This document shows, one piece after another, positions 52,024 through 60,796 of a DNA stretch of 64,000 nt. The notes below the pieces were generated by a model that worked only from the letters and a program-made list of their open reading frames with translations, did not search any database and was not told the DNA's origin. Positions within the stretch are counted from its first letter, which is position 1, and the number at the start of each line of letters is the position of its first letter. The translations under genes and the position numbers were made by a program. Source of the stretch: Chitinophaga agrisoli (GTDB lineage Bacteria > Bacteroidota > Bacteroidia > Chitinophagales > Chitinophagaceae); contig NZ_VUOC01000002.1 in NCBI RefSeq assembly GCF_008386695.1, positions 1,418,481 to 1,482,480 on the forward strand, in the 5' to 3' direction.

Positions 52024-54552
52024 ATGAACAGACGCTTACCTATAGTATGCGTGTTGTTGTGTTGCTATTCCTTTGTGATGGCGCAGGACAATAACAGTAG
52101 TACGAAGACGAAGGTTTCGGGAAAGGCACAGGATGCAGTAAGCAACAAGCCGATTGAATTTGCCTCTGTGGTGCTGCTGCACCGCAAAGACTCCAGTGTG
52201 GCATATGGCCAGTATACTGAAACGAACGGCAGTTTTAACTTTGCCGCGGTAGCCCCTGGGGATTATGTGCTGCGTATCACCTTTTTAGGATATAACAAGC
52301 TCGAGAAAGGCCTGCATGTAAACAAAGGCCAACCAGCCCTCGCCGTAGGCGCCCTGAAGCTGCAAACAGGTGGCAAACAGCTGGATGCGGTGGAGATAAA
52401 GGCGGAAAAGCCCGCTTTTTCCATGCAGATAGACCGGCAGGTATTTGACGCAGGCAGTATAGTGACCGCAGAAGGCGGCACGGGTGCGGACATACTCAAA
52501 AACATTCCAAGCGTAGATGTAGATATAGACGACAACGTATCCTTACGGGGAAAGAGCGTGACCATCTATGTAGATGGCAAGCCCTCCCCATTTGGAGACG
52601 CCAAGACAGCGCTGGCCATGATACCTGCAGCCACTGTAGACCGGATCGAGGTGATCAACAACCCCTCTGCCAAGTATGAGGCGCAGGGCGGCGGTGGTAT
52701 CATCAACATTATCCTGAAAAAGGATAAGGCTATCGGCTATAACGTAATGGTGAACGGGGGCTTAGCTACTCGGAAACAGTATAACGGTAGTGTGAATGCC
52801 AGCCTGCGCATGAAGAAATTCAATTTCTTTGGCAACTACTACGGCCACTATGGCGAGCAAAGCGGTAGCGGCTACAGCAACCGCCAGAACAAAATACCGG
52901 ACAGCACCAACACCTTTTTCTTTACGCAGGCCAACCGCAGCAAGAACAGCGACGGCGGCCATGGGGGCCGGCTGGGGCTGGATTTCTATATGGATGACCA
53001 CAACACGTTCACCCTTTCCGAAGGCATTAACTACAACAACGGGTATAGCCAGGACGATTATCTGCTCAACTACCTGGATGCCGCACAACAATCCATCCGC
53101 ACCGGTAACCGGAACAACAACAGCCATTATTATAATACCAATAATAATACGGCCTTTAATTTCCGGCACACCACCAATAAAGAGAACGAGGAGTTGACCG
53201 CTTATGTAAGCTATAGCAATAACAAAGGCGAGAATAACAGCGACTACCATACGCTGTATGCCAAACCCGGCAGCGGTCCGGAAGCAGACCCGGACCAGCA
53301 GACCAACCTGGGACTAACCCATAACCAGTTCTGGAACCTGCAATCCGATTACACCACGCCGGTAGGCGACAAAGGCAAGCTTGAAGCCGGGGTGAAGACC
53401 ACCTTCCGCAATAATAATAATGATTACGATGCAAGGCTGTTTAACTGGGACACCCAGCAGTTCGAAAAAAGCAACGATCTTTCCAACGCCTTTAAGTATA
53501 ACGAAAACATCTACGCCGGTTATGCCAACTTTTCCGGGGCCCTGGGCAACCTGGGATACCAGGTAGGCGCCCGTGTAGAGCAATCCCAGTTAAAAGGATA
53601 TTCGTTTACCCGGGATACTTCTGTGAACAATCACTACCTGAACCTGTTTCCCAGCGTGTTCCTGAAATATAACCTGCCGCGCAACCAGGATCAGAGCCTG
53701 GTATTCAACTACTCTACCCGTGTGGACCGGCCGGTTTTTGATCAGTTGCTGCCTTATGTAAACAACTCAGACCCGCAGAACCTGCGGGTGGGCAACCCCA
53801 ATCTGAAGCCCTCAATCACGCATAAGTTTGAGATGAACTATTCCCGGTACTTCCCGATATCCCGCGATTTCCTGAATACCGGCGTATATTATTCCCAGGC
53901 GAATGGCGATATAGACCGCATCAGTACCCTGGACTCCCTTACCGGCGTAACCACCACCATGCCGGCCAACCTGGCCACTGACCAGGACTGGGGCGCCAAC
54001 TTCACTTACCAGCTGCATTTTTACCGCTGGTGGGACCTTACCAGTAATTTTAACCTGGAATACAGCCGGCTGACGGGGAAAGGTAATTTCAGCAATATCT
54101 CCAACGAGTACCTGAGCTACGGCGTGCAAATGAACACCAATTTCCGGCTGCCGGGTAACCTGAGCATACAGGTGCAGGGGCACTACCGTTCACCACGGGT
54201 AACGCCGCAAGGCACATTTAAGGCCTATAACGGCGCGGATCTGGGCATACGCAAAGAGCTGCTGAAGAATAAAGCGCTGGCCATTTCCGTAAACATCTCT
54301 GACCTGCTGAATACGCAGCAGTACAGCAGCCACTACGAAACAGACGCATTTATACAGGACTATGAACGTAAGCGCACTACCCGTTTTTTACGCATTAACC
54401 TGCGCTACCGCTTTGGCAAAATGGACCCGAACCTGTTCAATAAGAAGAAGAAAGCCACGGAAGACCCGCTGGAAGAAGATCAAATGCAGCCGCAACAACA
54501 GGGGAAACAACAACCGCAGCAGCAGGGAAAAGAAGGGGAACACAGATTATAG
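52024..54552 (+). CDS. outer-membrane beta-barrel protein (TonB-receptor-like), copy 2
   Basis: An 842-aa paralogue of the preceding gene: signal peptide (about residues 1-20, ending FVMAQ), regulatory-like domain (GKAQDAVSNKPIEFASVVLL), plug (DILKNIPSVDVDIDDNVSLRG, VTIYVDGKPSPFGD, INNPSAKYEAQGGGGIINI) and a barrel ending LRYRFGKMDPNLF, then a Gln/Lys-rich tail rich in QPQQQGK. The tail differs from copy 1. ATG 52003 is seven codons upstream; 52024 (MNRRLPIV) gives the standard signal peptide. Confidence 0.9.
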   Translation: MNRRLPIVCVLLCCYSFVMAQDNNSSTKTKVSGKAQDAVSNKPIEFASVVLLHRKDSSVAYGQYTETNGSFNFAAVAPGDYVLRITFLGYNKLEKGLHVNKGQPALAVGALKLQTGGKQLDAVEIKAEKPAFSMQIDRQVFDAGSIVTAEGGTGADILKNIPSVDVDIDDNVSLRGKSVTIYVDGKPSPFGDAKTALAMIPAATVDRIEVINNPSAKYEAQGGGGIINIILKKDKAIGYNVMVNGGLATRKQYNGSVNASLRMKKFNFFGNYYGHYGEQSGSGYSNRQNKIPDSTNTFFFTQANRSKNSDGGHGGRLGLDFYMDDHNTFTLSEGINYNNGYSQDDYLLNYLDAAQQSIRTGNRNNNSHYYNTNNNTAFNFRHTTNKENEELTAYVSYSNNKGENNSDYHTLYAKPGSGPEADPDQQTNLGLTHNQFWNLQSDYTTPVGDKGKLEAGVKTTFRNNNNDYDARLFNWDTQQFEKSNDLSNAFKYNENIYAGYANFSGALGNLGYQVGARVEQSQLKGYSFTRDTSVNNHYLNLFPSVFLKYNLPRNQDQSLVFNYSTRVDRPVFDQLLPYVNNSDPQNLRVGNPNLKPSITHKFEMNYSRYFPISRDFLNTGVYYSQANGDIDRISTLDSLTGVTTTMPANLATDQDWGANFTYQLHFYRWWDLTSNFNLEYSRLTGKGNFSNISNEYLSYGVQMNTNFRLPGNLSIQVQGHYRSPRVTPQGTFKAYNGADLGIRKELLKNKALAISVNISDLLNTQQYSSHYETDAFIQDYERKRTTRFLRINLRYRFGKMDPNLFNKKKKATEDPLEEDQMQPQQQGKQQPQQQGKEGEHRL

Positions 54553-54582
54553 AGAGAGTCACTTTATGGTAATATCAATAAA

Positions 54583-54608
54583 AAGGGTGTATCTGTTGAT
54601 ACGCCCTT
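54583..54608. terminator. terminator between convergent genes
   Basis: AAGGGTGTATC-TGTT-GATACGCCCTT, 11 bp with one G-T pair, followed by TTTTTT at 54611-54616. It also serves the converging pcm gene with its leading A run. Confidence 0.85.
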
Positions 54609-54614
54609 AGTTTT

Positions 54615-55271
54615 TTATGATTTTTTGCCGCTGAGCATGGGCACAAATGAGAAGTTATCAAAGGTTTCCTGTTCGTACTCATCCTCCCCTACTTTGGTAA
54701 TACGCAGCATACGCTGGATATCCTGGGCGCCCACAGGGATCACCATCCTGCCGCCGATCTTAAGCTGTTTAAGCAGCTTCTCCGGTATCTGGGGAGCGGC
54801 CGCGGTTACCAGTACTTTATCAAAGGGCGCAAAAGTGGGCAGCCCTTCGTAACCATCTCCATAAAAGAAGCGGATGGTGGGATAGCGGGATTTAAAAGGG
54901 AACTGTTTTACGAGGTCGAACAGCTTTTTCTGGCGTTCGATAGTATAGACATTGACCTTCAGCTCTGCCAATACGCAGGCCTGATAGGCACTGCCAGTAC
55001 CTATTTCCAGTACTTTTTCAAAAGGTTTTACTTCGAGCAGCTGGGACTGATAAGCTACAGTATAAGGCTGGGAGATGGTTTGTCCCTCGCCTATCGGGAA
55101 AGCCCGGTCTTCATATGCAATGCCGTCAAAAGCTGTATCAAGGAAATAATGCCTGGGAATGTTGTTGATGGCCGCTAGTACATTTTCGTCTGTAATCCCT
55201 TTCTGCCGGATGCTATCTACCAATTGTTTACGTAATCCTTTTTGTTTATAGGAGTCTTCGTACCGCCTCAT
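54615..55271 (-). CDS. pcm: protein-L-isoaspartate O-methyltransferase
   Basis: A 218-aa SAM-dependent methyltransferase that repairs isoaspartyl residues in damaged proteins. Typical motifs are GLRKQLVDSIRQKGI near residue 12, the DRAFPIGEGQTISQPYTVA block, SAM motif VLEIGTGSAYQACVLAEL and the late FDKVLVTAAAPQIPEKLL. The frame is open to 55298, but MRRYEDSYKQKGLRKQL at 55271 is the family start. A TAATTTTG box (minus, 55284-55277) ends 6 bases before it, which would make the message leaderless or nearly so. Confidence 0.93.
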   Translation of the reverse strand: MRRYEDSYKQKGLRKQLVDSIRQKGITDENVLAAINNIPRHYFLDTAFDGIAYEDRAFPIGEGQTISQPYTVAYQSQLLEVKPFEKVLEIGTGSAYQACVLAELKVNVYTIERQKKLFDLVKQFPFKSRYPTIRFFYGDGYEGLPTFAPFDKVLVTAAAPQIPEKLLKQLKIGGRMVIPVGAQDIQRMLRITKVGEDEYEQETFDNFSFVPMLSGKKS

Positions 55272-55374
55272 AGCCGCAAAATTAACCAAACCGGTCAATT
55301 TTCAATGATATGTGGAATACTTGTTTTACTAACATTAGGAAGGCGGAGGCTGACGAAAAACGTTTTTTCCTCTT

Positions 55375-55382
55375 TATATTTG
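55375..55382 (+). promoter_or_regulatory. -7 box of the phosphosugar mutase
   Basis: TATATTTG matches TAnnTTTG and ends 20 bases before the ATG at 55403. Confidence 0.55.
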
Positions 55383-55402
55383 ACCACAAATAAATTAGGA
55401 CC

Positions 55403-57127
55403 ATGGATACCATTATTGAAAACAAAGTAACGCAATGGCTGGAAGGCGGGTTCGATGCAGACACGGTAGCCGCTGTTAAGGAGCTGCAGAAAGGCAGCCC
55501 GGATGAGCTGGCTGACGCCTTTTACCGTAACCTGGAGTTTGGCACCGGGGGCTTGCGCGGCATTATGGGCGTAGGCACCAACCGGATGAACAAATATACG
55601 GTAGGCATGGCCACACAAGGCTACGCCAACTACCTGAAACAGGCCTTTACCGGGGATATAAAGATCGCCATTGCCCATGACAGCCGTAATAACAGCCGCT
55701 ACTTTGCAGAAGTAACGGCCAATGTAATGGCTGCCAATGGTATTAAGGTATTCCTTTTTGAGAGCCTGCGCCCCACGCCGGAGCTTTCCTTTACCATCCG
55801 CCACCTGAAATGCCAGGGCGGCGTGGTACTGACCGCCTCCCACAACCCCAAGGAGTATAATGGCTATAAAGCCTACTGGGATGATGGCGGACAGCTGGTG
55901 CCCCCGCACGACAAGAACGTGATCAAGGAAGTAGAAAAGATATCCTCCATAGATGAGGTAAAATGGAGCGGCGGCGAAGCCAACATCAGCCAGATAGGCA
56001 AAGAGGTGGACGAAGCTTACCTGCAGATGCTGAAAGGCCTGTCCATTAACCCGGACGTGATCGCCAGACAGCACGACCTGAAGATCGTATACACACCCAT
56101 ACACGGTACCGGCATCACCCTGGCGCCAGAGATCCTGAAGCGTTATGGCTTTACCAATGTACATATCGTAGAAGAGCAATCCACCCCGGACGGCAATTTC
56201 CCTACGGTAGTATATCCTAACCCGGAAGAAGCCGAAGCCATGAGCATAGGCCTTAAAAAGGCAAAGGAACTGGATGCCGCCATACTGCTGGGCACTGACC
56301 CGGATGCAGACCGTGTGGGCATTGCCGTAAAAGACCTGAAAGGTGAATGGGTACTGCTGAACGGTAACCAGACCGCCGTGCTGTTGTTTAACTATATTAT
56401 CGAAGGCCGTAAGCAGAAAGGCCTGGCAGGCCCTACTGACTTTGTAGGCAAAACCGTTGTTACCTCTGACCTTATAGACGTGTTCGCAGCTAAACATGGC
56501 GTACGCTGCTACAATGTGCTGACCGGTTTTAAATGGATAGCCGATCTGATACGCCATAAAGAAGGCAAGGAAAAATTCATATGCGGCGGCGAAGAATCCT
56601 ACGGTTATATGATCGGCGACAATGTGCGCGATAAGGACGCCATTGCCTCCGTAGCCATGATCTGCGAGATGGCCGCTTACGCTAAAGACCAGGGCCGTAC
56701 ACTGTACGAACAGCTGGTAGACATCTATGTAAAATATGGCTACTATAAAGAGCAGCTGATCTCCATCACTAAAAAAGGCATGAAAGGCGCGGATGAAATT
56801 GCGGAGATGATGCGCGGTTACCGTGATGCGCCCCCGGCTACCATCAATGGTTCCAAGGTAGTGAAGCTGTATGATTACCAGCTGCAGCAGGTAAAAGACC
56901 TGAACACCGGCGCTACCCAGGCTATAGACCTGCCCCGCTCCAATGTGTTACAGTTTATACTGGAAGATGGCAGCAAGATCTCTGCCCGACCGTCTGGTAC
57001 TGAGCCTAAGATCAAGTTTTATTTCAGCGTACGGCAGCCGCTGGCGTCTGCGAAAGACTTTGAGCAGGTGAATGGGCAACTGGATGAACGTGTACAGGCG
57101 ATCATCAAGGATATGAAATTGAAATAA
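55403..57127 (+). CDS. phospho-sugar mutase (phosphoglucomutase/phosphomannomutase)
   Basis: A 574-aa alpha-D-phosphohexomutase. The phosphoserine loop is TASHNPKEYNGYK with Ser146, the metal loop is GTDPDADRVG (about 303-312), the sugar-binding GEESYGYM is at about 397-404, and the C-terminal phosphate-binding RPSGTEPKIKFY is near 530. The N-terminal FGTGGLRGIMGVGTNRMN fits the PgcA/PGM2-like group acting on glucose-1-phosphate or, in some, ribose-1-phosphate; the exact sugar is not fixed by sequence. Confidence 0.93.
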   Translation: MDTIIENKVTQWLEGGFDADTVAAVKELQKGSPDELADAFYRNLEFGTGGLRGIMGVGTNRMNKYTVGMATQGYANYLKQAFTGDIKIAIAHDSRNNSRYFAEVTANVMAANGIKVFLFESLRPTPELSFTIRHLKCQGGVVLTASHNPKEYNGYKAYWDDGGQLVPPHDKNVIKEVEKISSIDEVKWSGGEANISQIGKEVDEAYLQMLKGLSINPDVIARQHDLKIVYTPIHGTGITLAPEILKRYGFTNVHIVEEQSTPDGNFPTVVYPNPEEAEAMSIGLKKAKELDAAILLGTDPDADRVGIAVKDLKGEWVLLNGNQTAVLLFNYIIEGRKQKGLAGPTDFVGKTVVTSDLIDVFAAKHGVRCYNVLTGFKWIADLIRHKEGKEKFICGGEESYGYMIGDNVRDKDAIASVAMICEMAAYAKDQGRTLYEQLVDIYVKYGYYKEQLISITKKGMKGADEIAEMMRGYRDAPPATINGSKVVKLYDYQLQQVKDLNTGATQAIDLPRSNVLQFILEDGSKISARPSGTEPKIKFYFSVRQPLASAKDFEQVNGQLDERVQAIIKDMKLK

Positions 57128-57130
57128 ATT

Positions 57131-57208
57131 AAAAATAAAAAGCAAAAAGAAAAAGTCGATCGTAGCGGTTTCGCTGGATCGGCTTTTTCTTTTTGCTTTT
57201 TTATTTTT
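57131..57208. terminator. very long bidirectional terminator
   Basis: A stem of about 31 bp with few mismatches: A/T-rich arms (AAAAAGCAAAAAGAAAAAG and its complement) extend from a GC core GTCGATC/GATCGGC, with AGCG-GTTT-CGCT at the tip. It lies between the convergent mutase and phosphoribosyltransferase genes. Confidence 0.9.
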
Positions 57209-57211
57209 TAC

Positions 57212-57709
57212 TTAAACGAGGTAGGCGGATCTGATCTCCTCTCCTTCCACATCCACCATCACCATATCCTGCAGGGTGGTAGAAAGGGAATAACCCACAA
57301 AATCTACGGACAGGGGGAATGATTTATGCCGGCGGTCCACCAGCACGGCCGTCTGGATCTTACGCGGCAGGTATTGCAGGAAAGGTTTGAGGGCGTACAA
57401 CATGGTACGGCCGGAGTTAGCCACATCATCTATCAGGACGATCACCTTATCTGTAAGGTCCATATCTGTGGACAGCTTTACTTCCAGCGGATGCTGTTTA
57501 TCCAGCCGCAGCTCTATGAGATGTATTTTAAAAGGCGCGATCTTTTGCAGGATGGCCGCAATCTTCTGAGCCATGATCAGGCCACGGTCCCAGATACCGG
57601 CCAGTATGATTTCCGGCTCTGCGCTGTTGTGCTCATATATTTCATAAGCGATACGCTCCAGTTTCTTTTGTATGATATCCTCCGTGAGGATCACATTCTT
57701 TGTAGCCAT
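57212..57709 (-). CDS. phosphoribosyltransferase (PyrR-like)
   Basis: A 165-aa type I phosphoribosyltransferase. The PRPP-binding motif is VIVLIDDVANSGRTMLYAL (about residues 89-107). The N-terminal TEDIIQKKLERIAYEI and the later AVLVDRRHKSFPLSVDFVGYS are as in PyrR-type proteins (uracil phosphoribosyltransferase and, in Firmicutes, RNA-binding attenuator). No pyr operon is next to it, so attenuation is not suggested. Confidence 0.88.
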   Translation of the reverse strand: MATKNVILTEDIIQKKLERIAYEIYEHNSAEPEIILAGIWDRGLIMAQKIAAILQKIAPFKIHLIELRLDKQHPLEVKLSTDMDLTDKVIVLIDDVANSGRTMLYALKPFLQYLPRKIQTAVLVDRRHKSFPLSVDFVGYSLSTTLQDMVMVDVEGEEIRSAYLV

Positions 57710-57838
57710 AAATGTACTTTACTGGTTGTAAAAATAGTCTTTCTTTAAAAATTACTTACATTGCCAATAAACCGTAAATTAGTAGTATTACGAATTACTA
57801 TTATAAATAGTAGGCCGTAAAAACGTCAAATCTGATCT

Positions 57839-59155
57839 ATGCATCTAGTACAGCAGCTCCTGTTTGTCATCGCTTTTGCCGCGGCCGTTTACCTGTTTAC
57901 CCGTAAAGCGCGGGAGATCAGGCGTAACATTTTGCTGGGGCGCGATGTACAGCCCTATGACAATCCCGCGCAGCGCTGGCGCAATGTATTACTGCTGGCC
58001 TTTGGTCAAAAGAAGATGTTCAGGAATCCACTGGTGGCAGTACTGCACTTTTTCGTATATGCGGGCTTCCTTATTATTAATATAGAGATCCTGGAGATCA
58101 TCCTGGATGGAGTGTTTGGCACCCACCGGCTCTTTGCCCCCCTGTTGGATGGCCTTTATCCGGTGCTGATAGGCTGTTTTGAGATCCTGGCCGTACTGGT
58201 GCTGAGCGGTTGTGCTATCTTCCTGGTACGCCGTAATTTCCTCAAACTCAAACGTTTTATTGGGCACGACCTGGACGGGTGGCCCCGTTCCGACGCCAAT
58301 TATATATTGATCACGGAGATCGTGCTGATGGTGCTGTTCCTGACCATGAACACTGCGGACCTGGTGCTGCAGAGTCGCGGAGCGGACCATTACGTGGCGG
58401 CCGGCCCTTTCTGGATCTCCGGCATGTTAACGCCCATCCTCAGCGGCCTGTCTGATGGCAGCCTGGTAGCCCTGGAACGCGGTTGCTGGTGGCTGCACAT
58501 TTTGGGGGTGCTCGCTTTCCTCAACTATCTCCCCTATTCCAAACACCTGCACATCATACTGGCCTTCCCCAATGCCTATTATGCCGATCTGCGGCCTAAA
58601 GGCAAGATGGAGAATATGCCAGCCATACAGAAAGAGGTACAGTCTATGCTGAACCCGGAGCAGGCCACGAACGATACGGCTGTGGAAGGCATTCCTAAGT
58701 TTGGCGCCAAAGACATACAGGACCTTACCTGGAAAAACCTGCTGGATGCTTACAGCTGCACGGAATGTGGGCGTTGTACCGCTGCCTGTCCGGCAAATAT
58801 CACCGGTAAAAAGCTGTCTCCACGTAAGATCATGATGGATACCCGGGACCGGGCAGAAGAAATAGGCCGTGTCATTAACAAACAGGGAACATTCCAGGAG
58901 GATGGCAAGGCCCTGCTCCGCGATTATATCTCTGAAGAAGAGCTGCGCGCCTGCACCACCTGTAACGCCTGCGTACAGGAGTGCCCGGTGAGCATTAACC
59001 CGCTGCATATTATCCTGCAGCTGCGGCGGCACCTGGTAATGGAAGAATCCAGCGCCCCGGCGGAATGGAACATGATGTTCAGTAATATCGAGAATAACAT
59101 GGCGCCCTGGAAATTTGCCCCGGATGACCGGGACCAGTGGGCGACCGGCAACTAA
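57839..59155 (+). CDS. membrane heme-b/4Fe-4S protein (NarI/HdrE-HdrC-like)
   Basis: A 438-aa fusion. The N-terminal half has about six membrane segments (residues 5-20, 66-90, 105-130, 155-175, 192-205, 216-242) with His residues suited to heme b, ending in PYSKHLHIILAFPNAYY, as in HdrE/DsrM-like proteins. The C-terminal half binds two 4Fe-4S clusters: Cys307, 310, 313, 317 and Cys372, 375, 378, 382. The next gene encodes the CCG-type partner, so they form an HdrED-like membrane redox complex. The electron donor and acceptor are not known. Confidence 0.88.
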   Translation: MHLVQQLLFVIAFAAAVYLFTRKAREIRRNILLGRDVQPYDNPAQRWRNVLLLAFGQKKMFRNPLVAVLHFFVYAGFLIINIEILEIILDGVFGTHRLFAPLLDGLYPVLIGCFEILAVLVLSGCAIFLVRRNFLKLKRFIGHDLDGWPRSDANYILITEIVLMVLFLTMNTADLVLQSRGADHYVAAGPFWISGMLTPILSGLSDGSLVALERGCWWLHILGVLAFLNYLPYSKHLHIILAFPNAYYADLRPKGKMENMPAIQKEVQSMLNPEQATNDTAVEGIPKFGAKDIQDLTWKNLLDAYSCTECGRCTAACPANITGKKLSPRKIMMDTRDRAEEIGRVINKQGTFQEDGKALLRDYISEEELRACTTCNACVQECPVSINPLHIILQLRRHLVMEESSAPAEWNMMFSNIENNMAPWKFAPDDRDQWATGN

Positions 59156-59213
59156 CCATCAACAATAACGCATCAGCGGCGGTAGCCATCGCCACTGTAA
59201 ATAATATAAACGC

Positions 59214-59996
59214 ATGACCATAAAAACAATGGCCGAATACGCCGCCAGCGGCGAAACACCAGAGGTGCTCTTTTGGGTAGGCTGCGCCGGCAGCTTTGAC
59301 CAACGGGCACAGAAGATCACCAAAGCATTTGCGACCATCCTGGATAAAGCCGGCGTACGTTTTGCCATACTGGGCAAGGAAGAAAACTGCACCGGGGACC
59401 CTGCCCGCCGGGCAGGCAACGAATTCATCTTCCAGATGATGGCCCAGAATAATATACAGGTGCTGAATGGATACGGTGTACAAAAGATCGTAACGGCCTG
59501 CCCCCACTGTTTTAACATCATCCGCAATGAATACCCGGAACTGGGCGGTAACTACGAGGTACTGCACCATACCACTTTCCTGCAGCAATTGATAGACGCC
59601 GGCAAGATCCGGCTGACGGACGCCAGCTCTTTCAAAGGCAAAAAGATCACCTATCATGACTCCTGCTACCTGGGCAGGGCCAATAATATCTATGAAGCCC
59701 CCCGTAAGGTGCTGGAAGCCCTGGACGCGGAACTGGTGGAAATGAAACGCTGCCGCAGTAAAGGCCTGTGCTGTGGCGCCGGCGGCGCCCAGATGTTTAA
59801 GGAAGAGGAAAAAGGCGATACGCGCATCAATTTTGAGCGGGGCCGGGAGGCGGTAGCCACCGGGGCCAGCGTGATAGCGGCCAATTGCCCTTTTTGTATG
59901 ACCATGCTAACTGATGGCGTAAAGGAACAGGGCAAGGAAGACAGCGTACAGGTGCTGGACATTGCCGAGATAGTAGCCCGGCAACTGGGCGATTAA
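59214..59996 (+). CDS. CCG-domain Fe-S protein (HdrB/GlpC/LutA-like)
   Basis: A 260-aa protein with two cysteine-rich CCG-type domains: Cys24, Cys59, Cys96/Cys99 (ACPHCFNI) and Cys151, Cys186-Cys187 (LCCGAGGAQMF), Cys225/Cys228 (NCPFCMTML). Such domains hold non-cubane or 4Fe-4S clusters and handle thiol/disulphide or hydroxy-acid electrons in HdrB, GlcF and LutA. It follows its membrane partner by 58 bases and starts at the ATG at 59214; a second in-frame Met is at residue 6. Confidence 0.9.
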   Translation: MTIKTMAEYAASGETPEVLFWVGCAGSFDQRAQKITKAFATILDKAGVRFAILGKEENCTGDPARRAGNEFIFQMMAQNNIQVLNGYGVQKIVTACPHCFNIIRNEYPELGGNYEVLHHTTFLQQLIDAGKIRLTDASSFKGKKITYHDSCYLGRANNIYEAPRKVLEALDAELVEMKRCRSKGLCCGAGGAQMFKEEEKGDTRINFERGREAVATGASVIAANCPFCMTMLTDGVKEQGKEDSVQVLDIAEIVARQLGD

Positions 59997-60007
59997 CGGT
60001 AATATCG

Positions 60008-60015
60008 TAGCTTTG
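60008..60015 (+). promoter_or_regulatory. -7 box adjoining the 169-aa gene
   Basis: TAGCTTTG ends 7 bases before the ATG at 60023, so transcription would begin at or next to the start codon (leaderless message). Confidence 0.45.
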
Positions 60016-60022
60016 CAGTATT

Positions 60023-60532
60023 ATGATGACACAACAGATACAACAATTATTGCCCGCGGACTTCTCTCCGTCCTCCCGGGTATGGATATACCAGAGCAAC
60101 CGCCCGTTCAACGAACGGGAATCTCTTGAGATCAATGAGCAGCTGCATCAGTTTGCAAGCCAGTGGCTATCGCACGGCGATCCTGTAAAGGGATATGGCC
60201 AACTGTTCTTTAACCAGGTCGTAGTACTGATGGCAGACGAGAGCGCCACTGGGGTAAGCGGTTGCAGCACAGATGGTTCTGTACGGCTGGTGAAGAGCCT
60301 GGAGCGCCAGTACGAGGTAAACCTGTTTGACCGGCTGTTGCTGGGCTTCATAGTGAAGGATAAATTACAGCTGTTACCGATGGCGCAGGTAGCACATGCT
60401 TTTGAGAATGGATATATCAATGAGGATACGCTGTATCTGAATAATACGGTGCTGACCAAGCAAGAATTAGAAGAGAAATGGCTGCAACCTGTAAAGGATA
60501 GTTGGGTGATGAAAAAGGTACAAACCGTTTAA
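60023..60532 (+). CDS. conserved Bacteroidota protein, often misnamed ABC transporter ATPase
   Basis: A 169-aa soluble protein conserved, as I recall, across Bacteroidota, where it often carries the label ABC transporter ATPase. No Walker A, Walker B or ABC signature is present here, so the label is unsupported. Recognisable stretches are RVWIYQSNRPFNERESLEI near 20-38 and a Cys in SGCSTDGSVRLVKSLE near 79. Two ATG codons (60023, 60026) are possible, and the promoter box suggests a leaderless start. Function unknown. Confidence 0.8.
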   Translation: MMTQQIQQLLPADFSPSSRVWIYQSNRPFNERESLEINEQLHQFASQWLSHGDPVKGYGQLFFNQVVVLMADESATGVSGCSTDGSVRLVKSLERQYEVNLFDRLLLGFIVKDKLQLLPMAQVAHAFENGYINEDTLYLNNTVLTKQELEEKWLQPVKDSWVMKKVQTV

Positions 60533-60541
60533 AATATTTCT

Positions 60542-60549
60542 TACATTTG
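60542..60549 (+). promoter_or_regulatory. -7 box of tRNA-Gly
   Basis: TACATTTG, 35 bases before the mature 5' end at 60585. Confidence 0.5.
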
Positions 60550-60584
60550 AAATCCGGTTCATCTGTAGCAGGATGGACCGAAAA

Positions 60585-60657
60585 GCGGAAATAGCTCATT
60601 TGGTAGAGCGACGGCTTCCCAAGCCGTAGGTGGCGGGTTCGAGACCCGTTTTCCGCT
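60585..60657 (+). tRNA. tRNA-Gly (CCC)
   Basis: A 73-nt cloverleaf: acceptor GCGGAAA/TTTCCGC with discriminator T, anticodon stem ACGGC/GCCGT around loop TTCCCAA giving anticodon CCC, T loop GGTTCGAGACC. CCA is not encoded. Confidence 0.95.
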
Positions 60658-60668
60658 CTGAAGAAATT

Positions 60669-60692
60669 AAACCTGTACGAAAGTGCAGGTTT
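60669..60692 (+). terminator. terminator of tRNA-Gly
   Basis: AAACCTGTAC-GAAA-GTGCAGGTTT, 10 bp with one G-T pair and a GNRA tetraloop, followed by a T-rich run. Confidence 0.85.
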
Positions 60693-60763
60693 TGTTATTT
60701 ATAGCATCATCCCATACAATAAATCCCCGCGCTGACATTCTGTCATTTTTCCATTTAATTCAT

Positions 60764-60771
60764 TACTTTTG
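60764..60771 (+). promoter_or_regulatory. -7 box of miaB
   Basis: TACTTTTG, 25 bases before the ATG at 60797. Confidence 0.55.
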
Positions 60772-60796
60772 CTATTCTAAAAATTTCTGACTGGAA

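Noticed and set aside
55295-56557. 420-codon open frame on the minus strand
   Set aside because: It is antisense to the phosphosugar mutase, whose catalytic motifs are all in frame; its own translation has no family features and is Tyr/His/Ile-rich like other shadow frames.
57212-57709. PyrR-type RNA attenuator
   Set aside because: PyrR-like fold is supported, but no pyrimidine genes or binding-loop leader lie nearby, so only the phosphoribosyltransferase call is kept.
60023-60532. ABC transporter ATPase
   Set aside because: A label I recall for this family, but no Walker A, Walker B or LSGGQ motif can be seen in the 169 residues.
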